Assembly (NCBI GenBank): GCA_958295665.1
Contig: OY282560.1
Span: 264,168,641-264,232,640, forward strand
Direction: 5' to 3'
DNA: 64,000 nucleotides
Source: Tipula vernalis
Taxonomy: Eukaryota; Arthropoda; Insecta; Diptera; Tipulidae
A program made the position numbers and the translations under genes. Shown here piece after piece: positions 1 to 11,560 of the stretch (positions within the stretch are counted from its first letter, which is position 1; each line of letters starts with the position of its first letter). The notes under the pieces are model-generated. The model saw only the letters and a program-made list of their open reading frames with translations, was not told the origin of the DNA and made no database searches.

Positions 1-900
1 CAACACCCATTGCAGACCTTTCAAAACCCTATTTGACTTCAATCAATACCCATGGCGATCGCTTCCTGCCGCTCGAATATCTCTCATTACCAAATGTTTA
101 CCAAAATTGTTAAAATGAAAAAAGGAACCCGGATACCACTGAAAGACCCTAAGCTAATTTTTTTAAACCAAGACCCATTGCAATCTCTGTCTGGCACCCA
201 GCTCACAAATTTTTACCAAAAATGTAAAAATTAAAAAAAAGAAGCCCGGGCTCAACTGGAGAACCCCCTAAACGAATTTTCCAAAAATTTATACCCATCA
301 CAATCGCTTCGTGGCACTCGAAAACCCTCTTTACCAACTTTTAACAAAATAGTTAAAATTTAAAAACCCAAGTTCCAATGGATGACACTCTGGACTGGTA
401 AACATACTTACCAATTTTCAACAAAATCATTAAAACTATAAAAATGGAGTCTGAATTTTCCTGAAATCAAGACCAATGGGGATCACCTTATACCACTTAA
501 AAACACTTCTTACCAATATTTACCAACATCGTGAAAATTACAAAGGAGCCCGAGTTCCACTGAAGAACCCCCTAAACTATTTTTTTCGAAATCAAGACCG
601 GTCACAATTGATTCTTGGCACACGAAAACCCCAGCTTACCAATTTTTACCAAAATCGTAAAAATTAAAAAAAGGCCTGGGCACAAATGGAGAACACCTTC
701 TAAATTATCAAGACCCGTCGCAATCGCTTCCTGGCACCCGAAAACCCCCGCTCACTAATTTTTTAGCAAATTCGCCAAAATTAACAAAAAAGCACCCGGG
801 CCCACTGGAGAACCCCCTAGACAAATTTTCCCGAAATCAACACCCAGCGCAATCGCTTTCTAGCACCCGAAAACCCCTTACCAATTTTTTACAAAATCAA
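1..900. repeat. degenerate ~120-bp tandem satellite
   Basis: A phrase of the type 'caagacccNtcgcaatcgct' followed by 'tggcacccgaaaaccc' recurs near 45, 170, 291, 469, 593, 709 and 838. Most steps are 116-129 bp; one step of 178 bp looks like a partial duplication. Each unit also carries 'accaatttttaccaaaatcgt' and 'cactggagaaccccctaaa' type segments. Copies differ at many positions. The short ORFs across it are a by-product of the repeat and have no family resemblance. The array probably continues to the left of the window. Confidence 0.8.
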
Positions 901-1121
901 TTTTTCTGGCCAATTTTTATGGACACATTTACACTACATGATATTCAAATTCTCTAATTTTTAAGCAACGTTTCTTAGTGTTTTGAACAATAAAATTGGA
1001 CCAACTCATCAAAATATTAAAAAATTACACTTTAATTTATAATTTTAGTTGACTACGTATGTACTAATTATTGAAATTTTAATTAATAAAATTTAAATCC
1101 GCAACATCATTATTTCCATAC
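901..1121. other. AT-rich spacer, no gene seen
   Basis: Between the satellite and the first 2.2-kb repeat copy there is AT-rich sequence with no ORF, hairpin or recognisable element. Confidence 0.5.
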
Positions 1122-3538
1122 TATAGACAATGGACTTGACGGTTTTAGTGGTGGCGTTGCGGCATTTGGATAATTTTTCCAGATTTGCATGCTTTACAAA
1201 GTTTTCCCAGACATTAGACCAGTCTCAATCGCATTTTCATGCAAAAACACGTCATATAGCCATTTTTCGCCAACGAAATCGCTCTCGAAGTAGTTTTTCG
1301 TGGAGACATATATACATACATACAATTATTGCTCGTTTAATAATATAGAAGATATAAATAAACTAGGTGCCGGAATCTACAGCAACTCTAGTGTTGATAT
1401 AATTTTGATTACAAACTTTGCCAACGTGTGTGTTATTGTTACGACCAATATTAATCAAATGATCTATAAGGCGCTTGTTTCGACGCGTAAGTCTTTTTGA
1501 TTTGATCGACTCAAATTTAGTCAGTTTGCCTGCTTACGACCATGTCCCTATACTAAATATTGCTGAAAAATTTTGCCACCACAATGTAACAAATTATCAA
1601 AATTTTCGCTCGAGTTAATGATCCTTCACCCAAATGCGTATATGTATGTAGTTCACCCAAATTATACCGATATACGTATACATTGATTACCGACGCGAGT
1701 GAAAATTAATGATATCTGTGTAATATTGTGATTGGCTAGCTAACCATTGGTAAAAGCGGTCGAAATATTTACTGCAATATAAGTGTCGTATATGAATAAC
1801 TCAGTATAAGAATCATTTGATCCCCGATTAAGATAATTATCTGGATTCAGTAAAAATCAATTCTAATATATTCCGATTAGCGATGATACCGAATATTTTG
1901 AAGGTAAAAACAATACCGTTTAAATTATCAATCTTTGCATCTATTGTTGCAAAAATAATATATATAATATGGTACTGTAAATGTATGTATTGTACTTATT
2001 TCGGTAAATGTATAGACATAACTTGAGAAAACTTTACAAACTTAATTCGAGCGAAAATCTTGAAAATTTCTTCTAAATCTAATTTGAAAAAAAAAAAAAA
2101 AAAAAAAATCCCAGCTTAAATTTACATCATTAGGATTTAATTTCCACTCATTTTCGTGATTTTTTGGTCAAGAAAATCACTGGAATAATTAAATCCTCCA
2201 ATTGAAAATTGAATCCAATATTTCCAGAAAATTATTTCAATATCGATTTCATATAAATTTTCAAGATTCTCGCTCGAATTAATGATCCTTCACCTAAATA
2301 CATATATATATATATATATATGTAGTTTCCCAAATTATACCTACGTTTACTGATATACTTACATTTACCGTAACTTAAATGTAAATGTAGTTTTTGTAGT
2401 TAATTCTTGATTTTTGTGAACGTAAATGTCATAATTGTGCCTTTGCAACACAAATAATTTACTATAATAGCCTAAATGTAGCTTACAACTTTTACATTCA
2501 TCTTTTATTATTATTCAATCATACATGCCATATAAATTTGAAAAAAAAAACGAAAAAAAAATTTATCTCAAGAATGTAATTTTCGAGGTTCGAACTACGA
2601 TCTAAAATTTTAAAATCCACAACGCTAACACCTAGACTACTGCGGCATGGGAATTTGCCGAAAAATTACTTGGTTTTATAAAAAGTTTTGAGCATTCTAC
2701 TAAATTATATAATATGTAGATAGATTTACACAATGTGACGTATCAACATAGAGAAAGATAAAATTTGTCAGATCTTTCTGTAATTTGGTATACAGATGAA
2801 GAAAAATATTCTAAGAATAATTTCCTTTTACATCATATCGGAAAAATCACGGAAAATGCGAGGCAATCGCGAATTTCCACTCGGAAAATTCGTCGGGAAA
2901 AGACTAAAAAAAATATGCTGATCATCCAACATTAATTTAATTTTTTTTTTTTTTGTCGTGATTTTTGAAAAATGGACATCCATGAAAAAAAATCATAAAA
3001 AAAAAATTAAATACATCCCAACTCCGTATGCTGTTAACTACGCAGCTGTACTACATATTTAAAAAAATCATCAAACATTCTTTTCTATAAAAAAAATACA
3101 CAATACATATCGCTCATTTGCTGCAACAATGACACAATTTAAAAATAACAAATGTTATAATTTGAGAGACATTTCCGTTTGTCTTGTAGTGAGCTTTATA
3201 GCTTTAGGTGTGTCTTTATATCAGTTTTAACTATATTAAAAAGCCGATATTTCTCTATAAATAAGTCAAAAACGACCGATTTTGAGTTATGCCATTGTGG
3301 TAGCAAATGAGAGATATACAATTGACCATTTTAGAGATGGCGCTGTAAAATTTGGATAATTTTTCCAGATTTGAAGGCTTTACAGAGTTTTCCCAGACTT
3401 GAGACCAGACTCAATCGCATTTTCATGCAAAAAGACATCATATAGCCATTTTACGTCAACGAAATCGGTCTCGAAGTAGTTTTTCGTGCGGACATATATA
3501 CATACCCGCAATTATTGCTCGTTTAATAATATAGAAGA
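1122..3538 (+). repeat. 2.2-kb tandem repeat, copy 1 (plus extra terminal block)
   Basis: Three blocks can be followed: a (about 1122-1345, containing 'tttggataatttttccagat'), b (1346-1546) and c (1547-3330). Block a then recurs at about 3330-3538. The same order appears in copies 2 and 3, giving a-b-c-a ... c-a-b-c-a over the whole locus. This a1 block is more diverged than the others. Features inside c include a poly-A run near 2090, a TA microsatellite near 2305 whose length differs between copies, and strong stem-loops. No coding potential is seen. At 3538 the repeat stops abruptly in 'atagaagat' and BEL-associated sequence begins. Confidence 0.85.
2044..2281. repeat. inverted-repeat module with 66-bp stem-loop inside the 2.2-kb unit
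   Basis: 'cttaattcgagcgaaaatc' near 2042 is the inverse of 'gattctcgctcgaattaatg' near 2263. Nested within is a stem-loop at 2132-2197: arms 'aggatttaatt' and 'aattaaatcct', with inner arms 'gtgatttt' and 'aaaatcac'. The hairpin is preserved in copy 2 (9949-10014) and copy 3 (12141-12206), including both arms. It could be an old MITE carried inside the unit; no transposase is present. Confidence 0.7.
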
Positions 3539-3921
3539 TTAACAACGTGGAAGAAACATTTGATTATAATGTAGATACTTGTGAAAAACCGGAAAAGGAA
3601 TGGTACCACCTCCCTCTTTTGCCAGTGTTAGTAACAATTTTCTTTCAAAAATAGCTTATCGGCAAAACAGGTAGATTCCCCACTATATAACGCTAATTAC
3701 GTAACAAAAAATTAAAAATGAAGCTTCAATCGACAACACTGTATAGACAAAAAAATATTATTATTATTGTTATAGTGAACATTTTAAGAAGCAAACCGGA
3801 TTCATAATTGGCCCAGATTTAGCCAATAGGACCCCTTGCTACACCGATATAACAAATTTTTAGGGCCACCATAATGTTGACCAGAAGAATTTTTAAAATT
3901 TTATTTTTTAATTTTGTTATT
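3539..3921. repeat. left flank of BEL element, satellite-like fragment
   Basis: This stretch has no gene. It contains a unit 'aagcaaaccggattcataa' near 3793 followed by 'agccaataggacccc'. Degenerate copies lie on the other side of the BEL element near 8993 and 9119, so the retrotransposon seems to sit within a short block of degenerate repeats that itself interrupts the 2.2-kb array. Confidence 0.45.
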
Positions 3922-4156
3922 ACAAGTTATTCCTATTAAAAATACAATTAAAATTCCGTTAGAAGCTGTAAGAACTTAAAATTCTAAATTTAACATGAGT
4001 TGGTCGGCAAACTTGTTACAATAAACATCAATAAAAATTTGTTCTACAACCTGCGTTTATCTGTTGTAACAAGTGTTTCATTTTTTTTCCTGACGTTCGT
4101 CACCGTATTCGAAGATTTATCTCTTCAGATCCAAAAAATCTTTGATCTACTTTTCA
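3922..4156 (+). repeat. BEL/Pao 5' LTR
   Basis: This pairs with 8748-8982. It ends in CA at 4155-4156, directly before the primer-binding site. The 5' boundary is set only by where similarity to the 3' copy begins, so the true LTR could be longer. Confidence 0.7.
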
Positions 4157-4157
4157 T

Positions 4158-4175
4158 TGGTGTCAGAAGTGGGAT
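4158..4175 (+). other. primer-binding site, tRNA-Leu type
   Basis: The 18 bases starting TGGTGTCAGAAG lie one base after the LTR. They are complementary to a tRNA 3' end of the form ...CTTCTGACACCA. From memory this matches the acceptor and T-arm of insect tRNA-Leu(CAA). The position and terminal TGG are seen directly; the tRNA identity is recalled and not checked. Confidence 0.65.
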
Positions 4176-4689
4176 ATCTCCCGTAAAACCTGCAATTTTC
4201 AATACGGATTTGGACATCACGGCATATAAGCAAAATTATTCTACAATCAATACGTTCGTCGTCAGCGTCACAGGGCATACCATCGTTTTGAGTTATAACT
4301 TTGAGATAATACATTACTACATCCACCAAGTCTCATTAAATTGGTTCGGAATCAAATGGTCAGCACTACAGGATTGTGTCGCCAAGCTTTTTTTGATAAG
4401 TATTCAACAATTATTTTACATTTAAAATCGGTTTCTATATAAATTTGTGAATTGCTTGTGAGAATATTTGAAGTTATTCAATTGTTACGGGTTGGAAGAC
4501 ATTTTTGATTTTGTGAAGGTTTTTGATCGCTTACCGTTTAAACTTAACGCGTTATCAATTTTCATTAAAACAGTTAATAATTATGTTGTTCATAACCGCG
4601 TGTTGGCTAAAATTAATATGACTGATGAAAAAATTAAAAATTACGAACAAGCTAATTTTCAACATTCGAGCTATAGAAAATCCATCTGC

Positions 4690-5508
4690 ATTTAAAAGAC
4701 GTGAGCTGATAGATACAGTTAATGTACACCTGCATGCTCTAGCAACGTTACAACGCCCCCCACAGAACATTGGGATGATTTATTGACTCATATAGTCTGT
4801 TCTAAATTAGACCCTGACCCCCGTTCCAAATGGGATGAGGAAGCTCCTTCTACTCGCCTTGCATCGTTAGAAGAATTATTTAACTTTTTGAATCGAAGAT
4901 GTCAGTCTCTGTCTAATCAGCTGCAAAAAGCGCTACCCCAAGTCTCACAATCCCAAAAGGATTTTGGGAAAAGATATTCGCCCAGGCAACAAGTGCAAAA
5001 AGGTTCTTCTTTTATTACGTCACAAACCTACATGTGTAGCTTTTGTAATAAGCCCAGACATTCAATTTTTCGATGTACTAAATTTCTGACATTATCTCCT
5101 GCAGATAGATTGCAAGAGGTATCCAAACGCAGTCTGTGTCTGAATTGTTTAAATAATGAACATCGATTTGACGCTTGCCCCAATTTGGAAACATGTAAGA
5201 AATGTTCTTTGAAATATCATTCGTTAATTCACACTTCTGAATCCAAATTAGTGGCATCCACAGTTGAAAGAGAAACTGAAGGTAATTCTTCTACGCAATT
5301 CTCGGCGATAGCTTATAATAATCAAAGTCCATCATTATCTTCCACTAGAAGTGAAAATAGTTTGTCAGATTACGTATTTCTTGCTACTGCAATTGTTAAA
5401 ATTCCTAATAAACATAATAACCCCGTAATATGTCGCGCTTTATTAGATTCGGCCTCTCAGATAAGCTTTATGCATCGTTGGAAAAGAAGGTGGTTCTATT
5501 GCATGTAA
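4690..5508 (+). pseudogene. BEL/Pao gag and start of protease, disrupted
   Basis: The longest open part begins near 4783. The phrase WDEEAPSTRLASLEELFNFL is the DUF1759-type gag segment of BEL elements. Two zinc knuckle-like Cys/His clusters follow, CSFCNKPRH...C and CLNCLNNEHRFDAC, with further Cys/His in CKKCSLKYHSLIH. Near 5440 RALLDSASQISF is the protease D-S-A active-site region. Upstream, 4690-4782 carries matching gag sequence in another frame, so at least one frameshift precedes 4783. The frame closes with TAA at 5506-5508, in the middle of the protease. The protein would be the capsid/nucleocapsid precursor of the retrotransposon. It cannot be functional as it stands. Confidence 0.75.
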
Positions 5509-8500
5509 CAAGAAATATAATGTGATGTTGCAATCCTGTATAATTAATTTTTCCACTCAGCTGGAGTTATTTACGCTACCTAAAATTACCGTGTACCAGC
5601 CTTCAAGGTTCGTTAATATTGAAAATTGGAAAATAACAAAAAACATTGTACTTGCTGATCCACACTTCAACACCCCACAACCGATTGACTTACTTTAAGG
5701 AGCAGATATTTATTATAGTTTACTATCTGTTGGTCAAATCAAGCTGTCGAAAAATCTATCAATTCTCCAAAACACACTTTTAGGTTGGGTAGTTTCTGGA
5801 AAGGCCTATTCAGGTGAAGTTTTGCAAGGTAGTTTTTATTTGAATCTAGTAAAATTTGACGATTCTCAAGAATTGAACGACAAGTTAAAAACGTTTTGGG
5901 AATTAAAGGGCGTTAACAAAACCCAAGAACCTAATTATCAAAACTCGCCATGTAAAAAACATTTTATTGCTAATGTCAAACGTAATAGTTATGGGCAGTA
6001 AATTGTAAAAGTACCATTTTCAAAACACCCAAATGTACTTGGAAATTCTAAGTCAATGGCGTTTCGCCGATTTTACCATTTAGAAAGAAAACTCATGAAA
6101 AATGAAGATCTGAGATGTAGCTATAGTAATTTTTTTATTAGAGTATGAACACCTTGGACATACTATATGTATGTGTGAAACAAATCAATGAAACCGACAT
6201 CAAAAACCTCTACTATTTTATGCCACATCATTGTGTGTTAAAACCCGATAGTTCTACTACGAATTTGAGGGTAGTTTTTGATGCTTCGGCCAAAACTGAG
6301 ACTTCTAAGTTTCTAAATGATATATTAATGGTTAGCCCGGTATGTCAAAATGATTTGTTTTCAGTTTTAGTCAGATTTCGATCATGTAAATATGTTTTCA
6401 GTGCAGATATTAATAAAATGTACCGACAAATTTATGTTGACATGGATGTTCTAGTTAATAGTATGGCGCAATCAACTTGATGAACCATTAAAATTTTATC
6501 GTCTCAATACAATAACATATGGTACAGCGTCTGCACCATATTTGGCTACCAGATGCTTAAGGCAACTGGTTGATGATGAAGGTAACCATTTTCCGGTAAC
6601 CAAGGACGTTCTACTCAAGGAAACTTATGTCGACGATGTACTGTCAGGCGCAAACTCGTTTCATGAAGCTGAACAAAAGATGGATCAAATAAAAAACATT
6701 CTCGAAAGAGCTGGCATGAATTTGCATTATTGGTGTAGTAATAGTACCAAATTATTGGAATCAATTCCACCTGACCAACATGAACCACTTCATATGCTTG
6801 ATAATTGTGAATATGTAAAAACTCTTGGTTTATATTGGCAACCGATAGACGATTCATTTAAATTTCATGCCAATCTAGATGGTAAACCTGGGTCAGTTAC
6901 AAAGCGGCAAATAATATCAGATCGGCAACAGTAATTCTTAGGAAACTCTATATGCAAGAATTATGGCGATTAAAAATTGATTGGGATGTATCAGCCCCTC
7001 AGCACATTACCACGTCATGTTTGAAATACAGAGAGCAATTGCACGAACTTAACAAGAACACAATTCCGCGTCATATATTCGAAGGCGTTAATCCCATTGC
7101 CATAACGTTGCACTGTTTCTGTGATGCCAGTGAACGCGCCTATGGTGCTGTTATTTACACACAATGCGAAACTGAATCAGGTGAAGTAATTCCTGGTGCT
7201 TTCCTGGATTAATACGCCATTATCTGACTTAAAAACTTTGTAGCCAACCGTGTTGCAAAAATTCAAAATACAACCTCAAGTCAGGATTGGCAACATATTG
7301 AGTCAAAAAAGAAACTTGCTGATATTGGGCCCCTCAAGGGGCGTACTCCCAAATGAACTGATAAATCATGAGGTGTGGTTCAAAGGTCCTCGATTTTTAT
7401 ACACTTGCAATATACCAAACCTTCCAAATCATTTCGACTTAAACAGCATTGATATTCCAGAACGACGTAATCATAAATCGGTATTAACTTCAGTTCAATC
7501 CGAGAGCATATTAGATATTATTAAATTCAAAAATAATTATTTGTCATTTCGAAATGTCATTTGTTATCTTCTTCGAATACAAAACTTATGAAATCTAATA
7601 GAATGCTAGGGCCCTAACGGTGGAAGAGTTGCGAATCGCTACAGTTATAATTATGAAGCTGGTACAATCACAATGTTTTAGTTCAGATATCAAGGCTCTT
7701 AAATCAGGTAAACCGATTCCTAGAAAAAGTCGTTTAAAATCTTTGTCAGTATTTAGGGACAATAATAATTTAATTCGATTTGGCGGGCGTCTTCAACAAT
7801 CTTCGCTATCATATGATGTTAAACATCCAATTGTGCTACCATCCTCACATTTTGTCACAACAAGTTTAATACATTATTATCATAACCGAATGGCTCATGC
7901 TGGCCCATAAGCATTGTTAGCTGCTGTGCGGTGATGGTATTGATTTTTGTGGCCCATTCCAAATCCACAACAAATTGCGAGGAAAGCGCCCCACCAAGTC
8001 ATATTTTTGCGTGTTTGTCTGCTTAGTCGTAAAAGCGATACATCTGGAAGTTGCATCGGAATTAACAACTAAACCATTCATTGAATGTGTAAAAAGATTT
8101 GTTGCTACTCGTGGTATCTGCTCTAATATCTTTTCAGATAATGCCACAAATTTTGTTGGAGCTAATAACCAACTACATGAGTTGTATCAGCTGTTCATAT
8201 CTCAAGCACACCAAGATGCGCTTACAGAAGTCACACAACAAAATCAAATTAAATGGCACTTTGCGCCACCTGGTTCACTGAACTTCGGAGGATTGTATGA
8301 AGCTGCAGTGAAGTCAGCCAAATTTCATATGAAACGAATAATAGGAAATTCATCGCTCACCTTCGAAGAACTCAACACAACCATCAAACAAATCGAAGGG
8401 GTTTTCAATTCGCGCCCACTTACTCCATTAATCGAAAGTTCAGATGATTTGCAAGCCTTATCTCCGGGACATTTTTTAATTGGAATTCCCGAACCAATAA

Positions 8501-8733
8501 TTGACAACGTATCAACATCAATAAAACGCTGGCGGCTTCAAACTCAGATTTACAAACATTTTTGGTCACGTTGGAGCAAGGAATATTTAACACAGTTACG
8601 ACAAAGATATATGTGGCAACAGAAGGAACCCAACATTAATATTGGTCAACTTGTAGTTATTAAAGAATACGTGCTGCCACCATTAAACATGGAAAATGGG
8701 ACGTATTATCAACACTCAGCCCGCTGCAGATAA
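5509..8733 (+). pseudogene. BEL/Pao pol: RT, RNase H and integrase in broken frames
   Basis: The pieces appear in family order. RT begins around 6190 (HHCVLKPDSSTTNLRVVFDA, then FSADINKMYRQI) and continues at 6542-6934 with catalytic YVDDVL near 6630. RNase H follows at about 6952-7212 with CFCDASERAYGAVIYTQ. The integrase region runs over 7620-8733: VKAIHLEVASELTT holds the region after the first Asp, FSDNATNFVGA the second, and the GGLYEAAVKSAK segment the glutamate. The frame is lost near 6481, 6934, 7212, 7591 and 7910, and stops lie within 5509-6144. This is a decayed polyprotein, not a host gene. Confidence 0.8.
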
Positions 8734-8747
8734 TTAATTTAAAAAAA

Positions 8748-8982
8748 ACAAGTTATTCCTATTAAAAATAGAACTAAAATTCCGTTAGAAGCTGTAAGAA
8801 CTTAAAATTCTAAATTTAACATGGTCTTCAAACTTGTTACAATAAACATCAATAAAAATTTGTTCTACATGCTAACCTGCGTTTATCTGTTGTAACAAGT
8901 GTTTCATTTTTTTTCCTGACGTTCGTCACCGTATTCGAAGATTTTTCTCTTCAGATCCAAAAAAGCTTGGATCTACTTTTCA
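8748..8982 (+). repeat. BEL/Pao 3' LTR
   Basis: This matches 3922-4156 from 'acaagttattcc' to the terminal 'ttttca', with several substitutions and small indels (for example near 8824 and 8870). It follows the end of the integrase frame by 14 bp across an A-rich tract. Confidence 0.7.
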
Positions 8983-9362
8983 CACGAGAAGACTTAGAAT
9001 TGGTCCAGAAATAGCCAATCGGATCCCTCACTATATCGATTTTTCAATTTTTTTTTTTTTTATTTATATTAGATACGAAAAAGGCAATACATTTGTTGAT
9101 AGTAAAAATTCTGTCAAGCAAACCGTATTCAGAATTCACCCCAGGGGTAGCCAGCAGAACCCTCTATTACACTCCCGAGCAACTAAACCGACTCAAACTT
9201 CCGCGCGTACAAAAAGGCATATTTTTTTTAAAAGTGGCTTAACCGATATTCGTAAAACAACTTCTTTTTGACATCTATACAGGACTTTTCAAATTAAAGC
9301 AATCGAAGCAAAATGCCACAAGTTGTTGCTATTTTTGGAAGAAGGAGGCAACCAACGAGCAC
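8983..9362. repeat. right flank of BEL element, degenerate short repeats
   Basis: Two degenerate units occur, near 8987 ('cttagaattggtccagaaat') and near 9117 ('aagcaaaccgtattcagaat'), related to the unit left of the element near 3793. A T-rich run is centred on 9050. No ORF is supported. At 9363 the 2.2-kb repeat resumes at the same point where block c starts in the other copies. Confidence 0.45.
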
Positions 9363-10114
9363 CCTATACTAAATATTGCTGAAAAATTTTGCCACCACAA
9401 TGTAACAAATTATCAAAATTTTCGCTCGAGTTAATGATCCTTCACCCAAATGCGTATATGTATGTAGTTCACCCAAATTATACCGATATACGTATACATT
9501 GATTACCGACGCGAGTGAAAATTAATGATATCTGTGTAATATTGTGATTGGCTAGCTAACCATTGGTAAAAGCGGTCGAAATATTTACTGCAATATAAGT
9601 GTCGTATATGAATAACTCAGTATAAGAATCATTTGATCCCCGATTAAGATAATTATCTGGATTCAGTAAAAATCAATTCTAATATATTCCGATTAGCGAT
9701 GATACCGAATATTTTGAAGGTAAAAACAATACCGTTTAAATTATCAATCTTTGCATCTATTGTTGCAAAAATAATATATATAATATGGTACTGTAAATGT
9801 ATGTATTGTACTTATTTCGGTAAATGTATAGACATAACTTGAGAAAACTTTACAAACTTAATTCGAGCGAAAATCTTGAAAATTTCTTCTAAATCTAATT
9901 TGAAAAAAAAAAAAAAAAAAAAAAATCCCAGCTTAAATTTACATCATTAGGATTTAATTTCCACTCATTTTCGTGATTTTTTGGTCAAGAAAATCACTGG
10001 AATAATTAAATCCTCCAATTGAAAATTGAATCCAATATTTCCAGAAAATTATTTCAATATCGATTTCATATAAATTTTCAAGATTCTCGCTCGAATTAAT
10101 GATCCTTCACCTAA

Positions 10115-10153
<39 letters not shown>

Positions 10154-11560
10154 TTCCCAAATTATACCTACGTTTACTGATATACTTACATTTACCGTAA
10201 CTTAAATGTAAATGTAGTTTTTGTAGTTAATTCTTGATTTTTGTGAACGTAAATGTCATAATTGTGCCTTTGCAACACAAATAATTTACTATAATAGCCT
10301 AAATGTAGCTTACAACTTTTACATTCATCTTTTATTATTATTCAATCATACATGCCATATAAATTTGAAAAAAAAAACGAAAAAAAAATTTATCTCAAGA
10401 ATGTAATTTTCGAGGTTCGAACTACGATCTAAAATTTTAAAATCCACAACGCTAACACCTAGACTACTGCGGCATGGGAATTTGCCGAAAAATTACTTGG
10501 TTTTATAAAAAGTTTTGAGCATTCTACTAAATTATATAATATGTAGATAGATTTACACAATGTGACGTATCAACATAGAGAAAGATAAAATTTGTCAGAT
10601 CTTTCTGTAATTTGGTATACAGATGAAGAAAAATATTCTAAGAATAATTTCCTTTTACATCATATCGGAAAAATCACGGAAAATGCGAGGCAATCGCGAA
10701 TTTCCACTCGGAAAATTCGTCGGGAAAAGACTAAAAAAAATATGCTGATCATCCAACATTAATTTAATTTTTTTTTTTTTTTGTCGTGATTTTTGAAAAA
10801 TGGACATCCATGAAAAAAAATCATAAAAAAAAAATTAAATACATCCCAACTCCGTATGCTGTTAACTACGCAGCTGTACTACATATTTAAAAAAATCATC
10901 AAACATTCTTTTCTATAAAAAAAATACACAATACATATCGCTCATTTGCTGCAACAATGACACAATTTAAAAATAACAAATGTTATAATTTGAGAGACAT
11001 TTCCGTTTGTCTTGTAGTGAGCTTTATAGCTTTAGGTGTGTCTTTATATCAGTTTTAACTATATTAAAAAGCCGATATTTCTCTATAAATAAGTCAAAAA
11101 CGACCGATTTTGAGTTATGCCATTGTGGTAGCAAATGAGCGATATACAATTGACCATTTTAGAGATGGCGCTGTAAAATTTGGATAATTTTTCCAGATTT
11201 GAAGGCTTTACAGAGTTTTCCCAGACTTGAGACCAGACTCAATCGCATTTTCATGCAAAAAGACATCATATAGCCATTTTACGTCAACGAAATCGGTCTC
11301 GAAGTAGTTTTTCGTGCGGACATATATACATACCCGCAATTATTGCTCGTTTAATAATATAGAAGATATAAATAAACTAGGTGCCGGAATCTACAGCAAC
11401 TCTAGTGTTGATATAATTTTGATTACAAACCTTGCCAACGTGTGTGTTATTGTTACGACCAATATTAATCAAATGATCTATAAGGCGCTTGTTTCGACGC
11501 GTAAGTCTTTTTGATTTGATCGACTCAAATTTAGTCAGTTTGCCTGCTTACGACCATGTC
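9363..11560 (+). repeat. 2.2-kb tandem repeat, copy 2
   Basis: This runs in the order c, a, b. It begins at 'cctatactaaatattgctg', the same point as 1547 and 11561, giving a period of 2198 bp to copy 3. It is almost identical to copy 1 over block c except in the length of the TA microsatellite near 10120 and of the A and T runs. No gene is seen. Confidence 0.9.

Larger units (their letters stand above)
3922..8982 (+). mobile_element. BEL/Pao LTR retrotransposon, coding region broken
   Basis: Two related sequences of ~235 bp, at 3922-4156 and 8748-8982, flank a gag-pol region in + orientation. They share the segment from 'acaagttattcc' to 'ctacttttca', with small differences, so the copy is not very recent. 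The primer-binding site follows the left LTR directly. Between them lie gag with zinc knuckles, aspartic protease, reverse transcriptase, RNase H and integrase in BEL/Pao order. All are interrupted by stops and frameshifts. No clear TSD could be defined because the left LTR start is ambiguous. Confidence 0.85.

Noticed and set aside
1..900. CRISPR-like array
   Set aside because: The repeats are degenerate, about 120 bp apart and have no constant repeat/spacer structure. The genome is eukaryotic.
2300..2330. TA microsatellite as a possible promoter TATA cluster
   Set aside because: Its length varies between the repeat copies (also near 10120 and 12310), and it has no associated ORF. A simple repeat explains it.
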